Origin: Prinia subflava
Lineage: Eukaryota > Chordata > Aves > Passeriformes > Cisticolidae
Direction of reading: 5' to 3'
Assembly: GCF_021018805.1 (NCBI RefSeq)
Contig: NC_086248.1
Coordinates: 24,746,922 to 24,810,921 of the forward strand
DNA length: 64,000 nucleotides
The notes below the pieces were generated by a model that was not told the origin of the DNA, made no database searches, and was given only the letters and a program-made list of their open reading frames with translations. Position numbers and translations under genes: made by a program. Numbering within the stretch: the first letter of the stretch is position 1; each line of letters starts with the position of its first letter. Shown in pieces: positions 1 to 11,900 of the stretch.

Positions 1-1425
1 TGCTGTGCAGCAGCATTTGCACCAACAGGGCCAGTGAACCGGTGACTGGGAAGGAAATGGAACTCAGGTCTCCTACACAGCAAAAATGTGGTACAGCCAG
101 TACTGAAACCAACAGCCACTACTTGATTTTTGAACAAATTTGAGAGTGTTGGTGTGTTACAGATGGCAAAGGCATGCAATTCCCAGAACAGCTTTGCTGT
201 GCAGAAGTGCACAAAGGTTCAAATGACATCTCTGCAGGCACAGCACAATAATTTCATATCCAATTTAAGTTTTCAGTAGAAAATTTATACATCTAAGTGG
301 GTTAGCCAGTATTTCCACCTTGCATTTATGATGTCTAAAAGCAGTACCTTCAGCATCTCAAAGGGCAGTTTACTGATACAGTCTTTCCATAGCAATTTTT
401 CCAGTGCCCTAAATACATCATTTTATTCTTTTCATGAATACTCTCTGAGGAAATTTTCCATTTAGAGCAATTTGGAATCTTATAGAATCAAAAATATTTG
501 CTCTTCAGTGCAGTTTTGTCACTATTCAAATTCATAGAGAGATTTATTTTCTCTGAAAACCCTTGCTTCTTTGCTGCATGAAGATGCCTTACTGAAGAAC
601 TACACTGAAAAGAACAGTTTCTTCCTTCACTTCTGACCGCTAGTTACTGCCTAAAAAGAAAGTCAGTAGTGGTATGGTTTAACCTTTTCCAGCATTCTGA
701 GAAAATAGTCAGACTAAAGGGTTTATGTATTAGCTAGCTTTCCAAGTATAAGTTAACACTTCTCTCATATTGCATCACTGCATAAACATCTCATAATTCA
801 ACTAGAGATCATTAAGTCTGGCATACAAAGGGATGAGGATGAAGACATTACAACAATAATGACTGAAAGGACATACAGCAGATTCTTTGCAGTTTCAAAT
901 TTACGCAATACTACAAAAACTGCACAGCAAGAAAAAGGTACCTGAAAATCCTGATTAATATGCATTAAGTAATATGGAAAAGTAATGCAATATCGCATCA
1001 CCACCTTTTTATATTTGCACCCTCCACTTTCAGAATTAATGGGATTTGCAAATAAAATGTTAGGGCAATTTACATGTGACTATTTATTTCTATCTCTACC
1101 TAATAGTATCAGTCCTATGCATTCAAAAACTCTATGAGGCTCTAAGTAATTTTGTTTCATCAAGTAATTCATCTGAATCTGTACTTATTTCCCCTTGGAT
1201 TTCAGTCCCATTCTGCGTTCATGTTTTCCACATATTGTTCTTATTCATTTGTTTTTCTTGGTAGGCACAGCTGAGGAGGATGTTATACTTGCAAACATTT
1301 AAAATAACAGCATTTCTTGGGAAGGGTGAGACTGTGAAGATATAATTAATTTAGGCTTGATTTACACATACATACATGTACATAAATGCAAGACTGCCTA
1401 CAAATAGATAAAATATCCAAAAGTG
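1..1425. other. AT-rich non-coding stretch, nothing recognised
   Basis: This is ordinary AT-rich vertebrate non-coding sequence. The few open frames are about 60 codons long and show no domain, no codon bias and no flanking splice consensus. I see no repeat tail, tRNA box or CpG cluster here. Confidence 0.6.
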
Positions 1426-1429
1426 ACAA

Positions 1430-1737
1430 GTACATCAGTATCACCGTGGAGGCCCAACCAGGAACACAGACTGGGGACACAGATCTGGGTGCCACAGAGC
1501 AGCAGGGCAGAAGACCTGCCCTTAGTTTATTTTTCCATTTTATATCTGTGTCAAGGTGACCATGGATTGGAGAAGGGTATCGCCACCTCTCCTGTCACAT
1601 TGGTCCAGGAGGCTGTCATTCAGCCTCCCCTTCTCTTGGAGAAAGAATTCATAACATTGCCAATATTTACAAAACATGGTCCTGTGTTTACAATTCACCA
1701 GCGTGAGAAACTGCACGTTTCTCCTTTAATATGAACG
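1430..1737 (-). mobile_element. Degraded avian ERV LTR fragment
   Basis: Read on the minus strand, this block resembles a songbird endogenous-retrovirus LTR. It holds a TATA-like GATATAAAAT (plus 1,537-1,546) followed directly by a polyadenylation signal AATAAA (plus 1,526-1,531), then a GC-richer segment that would be the R/U5 part. It differs sharply in composition from the AT-rich flanks. I recognise the general sequence pattern of an avian ERV LTR but cannot name the subfamily. No clean TG/CA ends or target duplication are visible, so it is probably truncated and old. The 103-codon plus-strand frame inside it (1,423-1,734) runs antisense to the LTR and is not taken as a gene. Confidence 0.5.
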
Positions 1738-1739
1738 CT

Positions 1740-4700
1740 CAGCAAACCAGGAAAATTCATGGCAACACATCAGCATCCCTCATACCATTTCTTTCTATTT
1801 CTGTGTTGGAACAGAAGATTTTGGCATAATCAGCAGTACAACTACATTCATGCCAGGATTTTCCTACAGTATTAAATATGTGATTAAGGATGTGATTTTA
1901 TTAAGAGGAGTCAAGAAAGAAAATTATGTGTTTAAGTTACACATGAGTTTTCTTTGTGTTTTTTATTAGTATTAGTGCAACAAGTATAAAGAGCCATATA
2001 AAATGGTTCAGTTCTGGGTAATTCTTAGTTGTACTAGGTCTATATATGAATACATGGCAATATAAAGTACACATAGTGCACAGTTTCACATATTTTATTT
2101 CCTAACCCTGAGATCAAGCAGAAAGCAATGCCTGGACTACCTTGAAAAGAAAAGCCTAATGCAGGCATTGCTTGGGCCACCTAACCCATTTCCACCAGCT
2201 TTGCTATCTTTTACAACAGCGAGCAAGGTTAAGAGCTGTAGTTTTGTTTGCTTTCCCTCTATGAATCTAAAGCCTACCTGGCAGACAGACAAAAAAAGAG
2301 ATCTCCAAACAGAGCTGGAGAAACACATGAAAAATTGAGAAGGCATGCAGACAAAGATCTCTTGCTCAAGTCCACAGCTGCAGAGAGCTGTGCAGAGCTG
2401 ATGGCAAAGCAACTGAGCTAGCAAAAGATGAATGCCCAAGCATGTGAAGAACATGAATGAATATTGGAGACCTCAGAGAAACAGTAACATCACGTCTCAT
2501 CTGCATTTTCAGAAATCAGTCTTACCTGCCTCTGCGTATACATCTGTTGTCCCTCAGTACACATTAGCATGGTCTGTTTTGCTGTTCAAATGCCATTTTG
2601 TATTTTTCCCTCAAAACTCAGTAAAAGCAGTAACTACTATTTCAAGATGATATTTGATATTTCGATTATTTGTGCCACAGATAAAATTTAAACCTCTCAT
2701 TAAAAATAGTTGATTCAACAGTCAAGAGAGCACTGCCAAAATTACTGATAAAGCAAACTACTTCAATCTTCACTCCAGAAGATATTTTACAGGTAGGTAA
2801 GAAAAAAATTCAGAGGACCAGTAGTTTAAATGCAATCATTCTCCAGCATGATTACAATTCCTATTATTAGAGGTATTCAATATAAACAAAATAAACTCAC
2901 AGGAATTAGTACTACATGCTAAGATTACACTTTATATTTATACCTGTGCTATATATATAATGTATAAAATATTATGCAGATTATATAAAGTGCAGAGAAG
3001 ATTAAAGAATTTATCATCTTTTCAGCAGATTTTGAAAAGAAGGTTTTGTATCAATTGTATAAAGGCTTTATACCAAGTTCCATGCTATACATTGAAGACT
3101 AAAGTAAGCAGTTGATACATACTATAACTGAAGTAAGATGACACATATTTTTGAGCCTTAAACAAGATGGGGTGACTGTTTATTTTTCATATGATTCAGT
3201 AAAGCACACAAACCCACATATTCCTCCAGTCTACAGCAGAGACAGTTTGTATTCATGCTCCAACATCTGAAGTCACAGAAGACTTGAGTTTTTAAAACGA
3301 ATTTCTTCTGGCACTTCATACTTTGTTGGATTGATTCCCACTCCAAGAGGATGCTGTGCCAGTAGCCAGCAATTAGATATTATGGGTTAAAGAAAAAGGA
3401 GGCTTACCACAGCATTTGAGCTACTGGACTGATACACGACTGACAGGGAAGTACTATAGGATGGGTAAGTAACCACACTTGGCAGCTCAGATTTCTGGCT
3501 GCAACAAATGGATTTGAAGTCTCCCTGGAAACCATGATTTAATCCTGTCTGTGAAAAGCCTGTGCTGTTATTTCTTTCTTATCAAGCATCTTGAGATTCC
3601 ACAGAACTTTCCCTCCTTGGATGGACCCAAGAAAAACAAAACAGCTAATCACTAGGATAAAATCTGACACTCAAATGGTACAGTTGAAATTAACCTTGCA
3701 TACGATAACAGAAGTCTGCATAAGAAATGTTTCAACTGACTCCTACAGGAAATCTCAAAGCCCAAATTTTGACTGTGCACATGTATAAGTATCTATGTTA
3801 CCAAACAGGGAAAGAGAAAAAAAATTAATAGAAATTACTACCTGGTGCAATAGTTTGGGAGAACATTTTGTTTGCACTAAAGAATTTAGAGTTCAATTGG
3901 ACCAGTGACAAGAGAAACAATAATTACGGCACATAATGAAATAACTAGAAATTTTATAAATTATATATAATTACATACAATTATATATCATTTAGCAATG
4001 AAACCACTATAGAAATCAGTTTAAGAGAAAAGTATAACAATCTCTAACAATGAGTGTTGATAAAAAGAATCATAAAGGCAACTTAAAAATGAATTCAATC
4101 CAAGTAAGAACTCCTAATGCAATTAAAAGACTACTTTTGGATCATGCCTATTTATTTGACAAGACACACACAGAATTGCTCAGCAGTTACTGCTGTGGTC
4201 TCAAAGGCCTCAGAAAAGCAAGACAGTTGAGGGTCTAAACATTGTCAGTGCAACCAGATTCAACTAGGTCCTCATATGTGAGATACTCATTTCTGCTAAC
4301 AGCTCCTCATCCACTTCTTTCTTTTCCCATTACATTTATTTTCTTTTCATCTTTTTATTTTAGTTCTCCACTTTTAAAAAGGGAGGGTAGGGTTGGCTTA
4401 GCTAAGATGTTATTTGCAATATGATGACTGCAACATCTACCATGAAAACAAGAAAGATACAGTAAGAAATACACAGGAGGGGATTTAAAATAAGTTTACT
4501 ATGTAAAGAATAAGTCTGTGAACTTTGTTTGCCTCCCACAAATAAAGACCAGCATCAGAAACAGAAATTATATTTTTCTGTCATCTTTTTATTCTCCAAA
4601 CAGGTTTGGATTCCAGCAGCAAGCACATTAGTGTAATTCATTGTTTTTTTCCATAACTTATACTTAATGCTATTATTTGTTTTAATGTAAGTAATGTCAA

Positions 4701-6053
4701 AGGCTGGAGAGGATAAGAGTAATGCTGTGGACACCTGCTTTAGCCAAAGGCATCAAAACTTCATTTGAAAGCCTAGTCCTTTGTAATTCTTTAACTGTCC
4801 GCTCTCTTTTTTCCATCATTTCTGGAAAAATTCAATTACAGGTAAATCACACTAATCTTAAAAAAAAAATGTATAGCCCCAGGAAAAGCTGATTAAACTA
4901 TCTGTTCAAGCTTCAAAACCTAATGGCATTGTTTTATACTGTAGAGTGAATGGCTGTTTATTCAAATTAATTTAGACTATATATAAAGGTATCATGAAGT
5001 AGACTGCCCTCTAAAACACTTGATTATACAGTAGTATTTGTACAATAAACAAACTCACTGACATCAAACCAATAAAAACTATATAAGATAAATGGATAAA
5101 AAAATTTTTATGTTTTCCAATTCTATGGTTTTTAATTATAATGTTCTTTTTACTTAGTCTTGTTTTCACTGAAAAATTGGCAATTCACTTAAAGTAGGCT
5201 GTGATGGCTGAAGGAATGGAAATAGTAGAAATTCCAGAGGAATTTAGGACCTGAACTAGTAAAACTTTGAAAGAATTACAGTTGTATTCAGTGGGGCTAG
5301 ATCAAACCCATAAGATTTTTCAACAGTTTTTTTGAGGGGAGAAAAAAGAATTTTAATGCATGCATACTCAAAGGGGAAAACAAACATTTGTTGTTTCAAG
5401 TATATCCAAAATTTGGTACATCGAGAAATACTCACATTTCCAGATCAGTACAATCCCAAGCAAAAATTAAAACCATGCAGAACTTCCGCACCCAGCTGCT
5501 TCACACCTGCAAAAAGACTAGAACGTAAAGGTATTCCAGCAAATAATCCATCTTGCTTTCTTTGACCATGATGACTCTTACAGCCTGTTACATGTAGACA
5601 ATTATTTCTATGACTTTTATAAAGTATAAAATTCCTTCATAGTCCATACGGTTTCATTCACTCCACCAAGCAACTAAGGACAAAGTACCTGCAGAGTTAA
5701 GCAAAAACGAATGGACAAGCTGCATCAAGAAGGCTTTGCAAAGATGCAGGATGGGCAGGAGTCCTGTACTATACAACCTCTGTCTCTGGGTATTCTTCCT
5801 CTAGAAGATTTCTGTGTCTTTCTCTGCTTTCACCTTCACAAAGGTAAATAGCATCAAGAAAAAATATGAAGTAAGCCAGCAGACATCATACAAAGTTCTC
5901 CCTGGATGTTGTAAATCACTTTCTCTCATAGAAAAACACCAATATTTCCCAATGTCCCAGGTAGGCATTTCAACAAGAAGCTGCTTTTTATTTCAGCATG
6001 CTTGTTATTGTAAGATTCCAGATTAGTTCTCTATTTCTACTTAAAAGCCTTGT
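1740..6053. other. AT-rich non-coding stretch
   Basis: No gene or complete repeat is recognised. Short AT-rich runs with TATATA-type alternation lie around 2,947-2,986 and 3,955-3,990. A homopolymer A run lies at 4,860-4,869. The open frames (up to 105 codons, 2,137-2,454 minus) have no recognisable domain and overlap frames on the other strand, so none is called. Confidence 0.6.
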
Positions 6054-6058
6054 ACTTC
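6054..6058. repeat. Left 5-bp target-site duplication (acttc)
   Basis: The pentamer acttc lies immediately before the TG end of the LTR at 6,059 and is repeated exactly at 7,063-7,067 after its CA end. A 5-bp duplication is typical of ERVL-type integrases. Confidence 0.85.
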
Positions 6059-7062
6059 TGTGGTGGGATGACCCCAGATAGAGGCCAGATGCCCACCAAA
6101 GATGCTCTACCACTGCCCACCCCAACTGGAAGGAAGAAAGAAAATACAACAAGGAGTTTATGGGTTGAGATGAAGTCAGGGGGAGATCACTACCAGCTGT
6201 CATCACAGTCAAAATAGTCTGTACTAGGGGAAAAATTATTTTAATTTATCACCAATCAAATCAGAGTAGGATCACAAGAAATAAAAGCGTATCTTAAAAA
6301 CATCTTCCCCACACCCCTTCCTTCTTTCTAGCCTCAACTTTAGTTACAAATTCTCTACTTCCTTCTCCCAGCAGCACAGGGGGAAGGAGAATGGGGTTTG
6401 CAATCAGTTTATCACATTTTCTCTGTTGCTCTTCAGGGGAAGCCTCCCATGCTCTGGCATGGGGTCTCTCCCATGGGATACAGTGCTCCACAAACTCCTC
6501 CAAGATGAGTCCTCTGCACATGCTAAAACTCATCATGAACTGCTCCAGTGTGAGTCCCTTGTAGAGGGACTTGTCACAAGTCCTGCCAGGAGCTTGCTCC
6601 AGTGCCAGCTTCTCATGGGGTCACAGAATTCTTCATGTACCACCTGTTCCAGAGTGGGGTCCTCCAGGGGGGTGGATCTCTGCACCCCCGTTCTCCATGG
6701 GCTGCAGGGGCACAGCAGCCTCACCATGGCCTGCAGGGGAATCTCAGCTCTGGCACCTGGAGCACCTCCTGCCTCTCCTGCACTGACCCTGGTCTGCAGA
6801 GCTGTTCCTCCCACATGTTTTCACTCCTCTGTCTGGCTGCAATTGTCATTGCATGGGTTCTTCCTCCTTCTTAACTAAATTATCCCAGAGATACTATCAC
6901 CATCAGTGATGGGCTCAGCATTGGTCAACAGCAACTGTAGACCCATCATGGAGCTGGCTGGCAATGACCCTGTAGATATAGGAGAAGCTTCTGGAAGCTT
7001 CTCAAAGAAGCCATCACGGAAGTCCCACTGATATCAAAACCTGGCCACACAAATCCAATACA
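6059..7062 (-). mobile_element. Complete solo LTR, avian ERVL-type, with 5-bp target duplication
   Basis: This is a 1,004-bp element with TG at 6,059-6,060 and CA at 7,061-7,062, flanked by exact acttc duplications. It matches a widespread avian LTR family that I recognise by its degenerate internal repeats. These read on the plus strand as variants of 'gctccagtgtgagtcc' and 'catgggctgcagggg', between about 6,440 and 6,740. No internal retroviral region is present, so it is a solo LTR left by recombination between two LTRs. TG...CA ends do not fix orientation; minus is inferred from where a degraded polyadenylation-like region (plus 6,229-6,250) sits near the expected 3' side. Many former CpGs appear as TG or CA, so it is not recent. 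The overlapping frames of 70-150 codons on both strands at 6,294-6,878 are composition artefacts of the internal repeats. Confidence 0.85.
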
Positions 7063-7067
7063 ACTTC
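7063..7067. repeat. Right 5-bp target-site duplication (acttc)
   Basis: This is an exact copy of 6,054-6,058 and sets the right boundary of the solo LTR. Confidence 0.85.
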
Positions 7068-8050
7068 ACACATCCAAACATTCTGCTCTATTTTGTCCCA
7101 GTCTTGGAGCAACAGCGCATATTGAGGTGATCATCTGTGGAATAGTAGGACAGAAAAAAAACCATACATAGAATAAACAGATGAAAAAAATTATTCTGGA
7201 TGATCTAGGAAGTGCTGCTTTTTTTTTAGATATCCCTCAGTGTCTGCTAACAAACCTGTTTCTGATTATTTAAAGAATGGCCATTAAGAAAGTAATTTAG
7301 CTCCTTGTGGGGGTGTCAGCATTGCTACAGGTCACTGAAAGAGAACCTAGAGGAAGGTCAGATATCTGAAGGACTCTGGAGGACTCTTAGGATGTGGGGA
7401 GTGAGGGTGCAGAAGCTGCATGCAGTCCTGGTCAGTACTGTCTTGGGGCTGAGGGAGTCTAAATGGGAGTGCAACCCTGAATGTCCAGGATATTGGGAGG
7501 AGAAGTACCTTCAAGACTGAGAGTTGTTTGGTTTTACAATAACAACAGGCAGGGCCATGCAAGTTTGGTCTGCACTTGGAAGTTCTTAGAAATCTGAGTG
7601 TTCAAAACTGCAGAAAATCTTTCCTCTGCCATTGCAGGCAATTTCCCCTACAAGCTGGCACTGCAAGTATGGAGTGGGGGTGGAAGGCTGCATCCTGTTC
7701 CATCTTGCCAGTTTACTCATGGGAAGAAGGCAAATTCCTTCCTCCCACTCTACATCTATGAAGAAATCTTCAACATATGGGTTAGAGAGTTGTCTGGCCC
7801 CCAGGCCATTAGACTTACTACTATACTCAGCAGTGATCCCAAACAGTCACAAGCACTCATCACCCACACATCTCCTAGGTTCCCACCAGGGAAATGAAAT
7901 AAATCAGGCACTTTTCACCCTCTTTTGAGCAACAGTTAAATATTATTTACCAGAAGACCTACCACAGACTATTCTGAGAAATTACACATTTTATTATATG
8001 GCTTATATATTGTAACCCATACAGTAAACAGCCAAAGACTTTCCCTTGAG
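7068..8050. other. Non-coding stretch, mixed composition
   Basis: The part at 7,300-7,900 is somewhat GC-richer and holds overlapping plus-strand frames of 61-99 codons. None shows a recognisable domain, and the frames at 7,576-7,928 overlap one another in different phases. I see no repeat that I can name. Confidence 0.5.
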
Positions 8051-8155
8051 GACACAGTTTAATGGTCAACATGGTAATGATGCTGGGTTGACAGTTGGAC
8101 TTGATGTTCTTAAAGGTATCTTCCAGCCCCAAGAATTTTATAATTCTATTCTGCT
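8051..8155 (+). mobile_element. CR1 LINE 3' end fragment
   Basis: The stretch contains the CR1-like phrase 'tgctgggttgacagttgg' followed by a 'cttgatgttcttaaaggt'-type segment and a degenerate (ATTCTATG)-like tail at 8,139-8,155. CR1 elements are 5'-truncated and end in short octamer repeats without a poly-A tail, which fits. Divergence is substantial, so the copy is old. Confidence 0.7.
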
Positions 8156-8820
8156 CCATTCCATTCCACTTGAAACTTTTCTGCTTAAGAGAACAGTACA
8201 AACAGTTCTGCTTTTTGACATGAAGGATCCTAGAATTTCTTAATAATTCAAAACTGTCACATTTCTGAATCAGCCAACTTCACCTAAATTAGCTACTGGT
8301 GAATTAAATGGCCAGTAGAGGTTAAAGCAGTATAGGAAACATTTTTTTTTTCAAAAACACAGATTAATTTTTCTGAAGTAGTTCCTATATCTCAAAATAT
8401 ACAAGACATGGGTAACTTATTTTCCATAGAGTCCATTAAGAAATGTCACCAATGTAGTTTGCAAAAGGATGAATAAAGCAACATGGCACACTCACTAGGA
8501 CCTATGGCAAATTGCTTACCCAGTATATTGATGGTAACAGACAGGCCTGAACAAAGTACAGGTCGTGCTTTCTTGCATAACCAGGTTTTCAGAGGAATAG
8601 CACAAATTTTAAAAAACACAGATTTTCTATTATCATAAATTTTAATACAAAGTTAAGAAAAAAAGTGAAAGGAATACGTTAAAATTTGTGTCAGAAATTT
8701 GACATTTCAAAAGATGCCAAATGCATTTTCAGACATATTCCAGAGCTATTCACCTTGAGATGAGCATTTCTCTTTTAATATCAAACTCATGCTCTTAGAA
8801 AAGTGGTAGATTTCAGGTTG

Positions 8821-8836
8821 GTTTGTTTGTTTGTTT
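8821..8836. repeat. (GTTT)4 microsatellite
   Basis: This is a short perfect tetranucleotide run in AT-rich sequence. Confidence 0.8.
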
Positions 8837-8941
8837 AAAAGATGAGTTTATATACAAGAGGGAACACATCTTGAGCATCACTTACAGCATTTCAGAGCAA
8901 ACACTTGTAGTGTTTCTAGGGTTTATTGTCACACTGGAAGC

Positions 8942-8998
8942 TTAGGATTATAGAGTTGGACAAAACCACTAAGCATGCAGTCTTAGTGACCTCATATA
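8942..8998 (-). mobile_element. Possible CR1 3' end remnant
   Basis: The plus strand reads 'aggattatagagttggac' followed by 'aaaaccactaagcatgcag'. This resembles the reverse complement of a CR1 tail (attctatgattc... / ...ccaacc...). It is short and diverged, so the assignment is tentative. Confidence 0.35.
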
Positions 8999-8999
8999 A

Positions 9000-11900
9000 A
9001 GAAGGTTTATGGAGATAAATGTATGTGTTAGATGTCAATTTGTATTTCCTACAGTAAATGAAAAGCCATGGTTTAAGAGTATTACCAGCACAGATCCTTC
9101 AGACCATGGTGTTCTGCAGCCTCCCTTTTGGGAGGGATCCTTTTTAATTATATCCAATTCTCAACTGTCTGCCAACATTCCCAAGAGTCTGACCATTTTT
9201 CATCAGAACACAAAAGATGCTGGAGGTAATAGTAGCAGGTTTTTACATTTTTTGCTCCTGCTAATTCATGAGTACTAGTTACAAAGCAGTTAGTTACAAA
9301 ATGAGGTTCTGCTGGTTCTTGTGGTACAACCCAAATCTAGATTCATTAGTGCCTGTATTTATGCTATGGAGAACCAACATAAAGTAACTTGGTTTATATT
9401 TTTTCACCATGATGATGAGATTCATAATAATTTCTAAAGTGTTATTATAAAATATCTATTAGCCTTTAAATTGTGGGATTGATAAACTGTTGAAAATATA
9501 GTAAGACTGCAGCATGAACAACCATTTAATACACATGGAAAAAATCAAAAGAAAAAGGTTATATACCAAATTTATCAAACATATAGCAATAAATAATTTA
9601 TGTTAGACAACATACACAAAAAGAAATCAACGTGGATCCAGGTGAAGAGGTTCTAAATATAGTCTCTGATATGATCTACCTGGTCTATGAAGTTTTTCTC
9701 ACAGAAAAAAAAAATTAGTAGACTTAATTAACATGAGTTTTAAAAAGACAGGTTCAAAAATGTAATAAAGCTATATTTGTGTATTTATATCCTCTACTAA
9801 GGTAAGAGGAAAGAACCAAGAGGTGTTGAAACCTCTGTACCAGGGGGCAACTTCGTGGTGGAGAAGGTAGCCTGGAGTTAGGCCATTATTAAGCCAATAA
9901 TAATGTTACCTTATCTCTGCCAAAGAATAGAGAATTTTTTACAGAATTTAATACTAAGGGAGAAATTCATTTTTAATAAAGGATGTTATTGGATAAATTA
10001 ATTTTTAATAAAGTATGTTATTGTCTAAATTCTGTGCTGGAGTATAAAAATATGTAAACTTTAACACAGACATGTAAAAATAAATATAGCATTTACCTGC
10101 AAGTTGTAAAACTAACATCTGTGGATTTAGACAAAACCAATTATTGTACAAGCAGAGTAAGACTTCTTCACCTTGAAATGACTGGATAGACTGCAGTTTC
10201 CACTCAAAACAAAAAAAAAAAAGAATAGTGATCTCAATGGATCATAAAATCTGCACCTGGACTGTAATTTGTTGTGTTAAGGCTTAAATAAACAAAGCGT
10301 TGTCTGTACAACTGGGCCTGCAAACAAAACAGATCAGGAAGTCATCAAAATAAATGAGCATACACGTTACATCATATAACTCGACACTTTAAATATCAGC
10401 TATTCTGTTTCCAGTTACAGAATGATATGCAATGCTCAAACCTCCACCAAACATTGCCTTTCATGTAAAAGAAACAAAAAGAAGTATTCTTTGAAATTCT
10501 ATTCCTCCAATTTTTATGATATGTTTACAAAACACAAAACTACTGAAATATTGAATCCTATGAGAATGCCAACTTAATTCTTTCAGGGTATTTTTATAAA
10601 AGTTATATTTGCCACTGCAAAAATTGTGGTATTTGAAGGTACATTAAGACCCCAGTAATTATGTAAGTGGTGTGTGAATTCTAGATAATCCACACAATAG
10701 GCTAAATAATTTCATATGGTTATTTACAATCTCATTTTGCATAATCATCATATCCTTAAAAAGAAGTATTTTTGGAGGAATCTTTGGTATAGTATCAAGA
10801 GCTAAAGATGGTGTGTATAGTATCATATGATGTTCTTACTTAAACTGTAAGAAATAGATCCACTCTTACTTAAAATGGATTTTCTTGTCTGTGAGTCTCA
10901 TTTCAAAATGTGTGATTACATTCTTGGTTCTTATTTGGGATATATAATTCATGAGAATTATACATTCACACAGCTATAATTTAGCCACAACAACTAGCAA
11001 CTATATCATAATACATAAACATTGCTTTATATTTTAGCTGTTTAAAATCAAACACTGTCATGTGTGTTTTGGAATGAACTTGTTGAAGATGAACTCTATC
11101 TATGTACATGACAATTGGTTCTCAGGTAGCATTAAAGGAGAAAAAAGTGCATATACATATAAATACAGAAAGCCAGTTTCTTTTCAGTCATATTGTTAAG
11201 CTTCCATGAAAACAAAAATAGATTGAAAATATCAAATAGTGAAAAAGGTATAAGCAACAAAAACTAGAAAATAACTGCTTCAGGAAAAAAGTATGAAAAT
11301 TTCTGTGTCACAAAAGGACACTGGAGTATTTCATAACAATTGTTGCAATAATTATTAATATTTTCCTTTGTATCAAAATGTTGTCAACATCTTGACCTAT
11401 TCATTTTCAGGAGAGAAAAACTACTTTCTGTTTATTCAAAGAAGAAAACAGGTTAATCATTTAAAGTGATCACATATTTACTTCAGGTGTCAATCATCAG
11501 TGCCTGACTTCTATTGAAGTATTAATACAGCAGTTTTCAGAATGAAATCACCATGCAACAGAATGTTCACAGCTCTTTGATTTCTGAGCAAGATTTCATT
11601 GCCTGAAGTTGCCAACTTTTCAAAGGCATCCTCTAAGTATTTCTGCAGGAGACATGTATCACTCAGATGTATTTAAAAATCCCATACAGTGACCATGAAG
11701 CAAATCCAAAACTAAATGTGGTCAAGTGTTGAAGAACAGAGAAAATCGGGTCTTCTTCAAGGAAATGCTCTGTATTAGACAGTTCCAGGATGGTCTTGTT
11801 GAATGTCTTTTCCTTACTACTGAGAGGTGCCATCAAACCGTGAACTACTGATAACTACAGCGAGAAATTAGTAGGTATACTTATGCATGCACAGAGAAGA

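Noticed and set aside
6294..6878. Cluster of 70-150 codon frames on both strands
   Set aside because: All are within the solo LTR's internal degenerate repeats.
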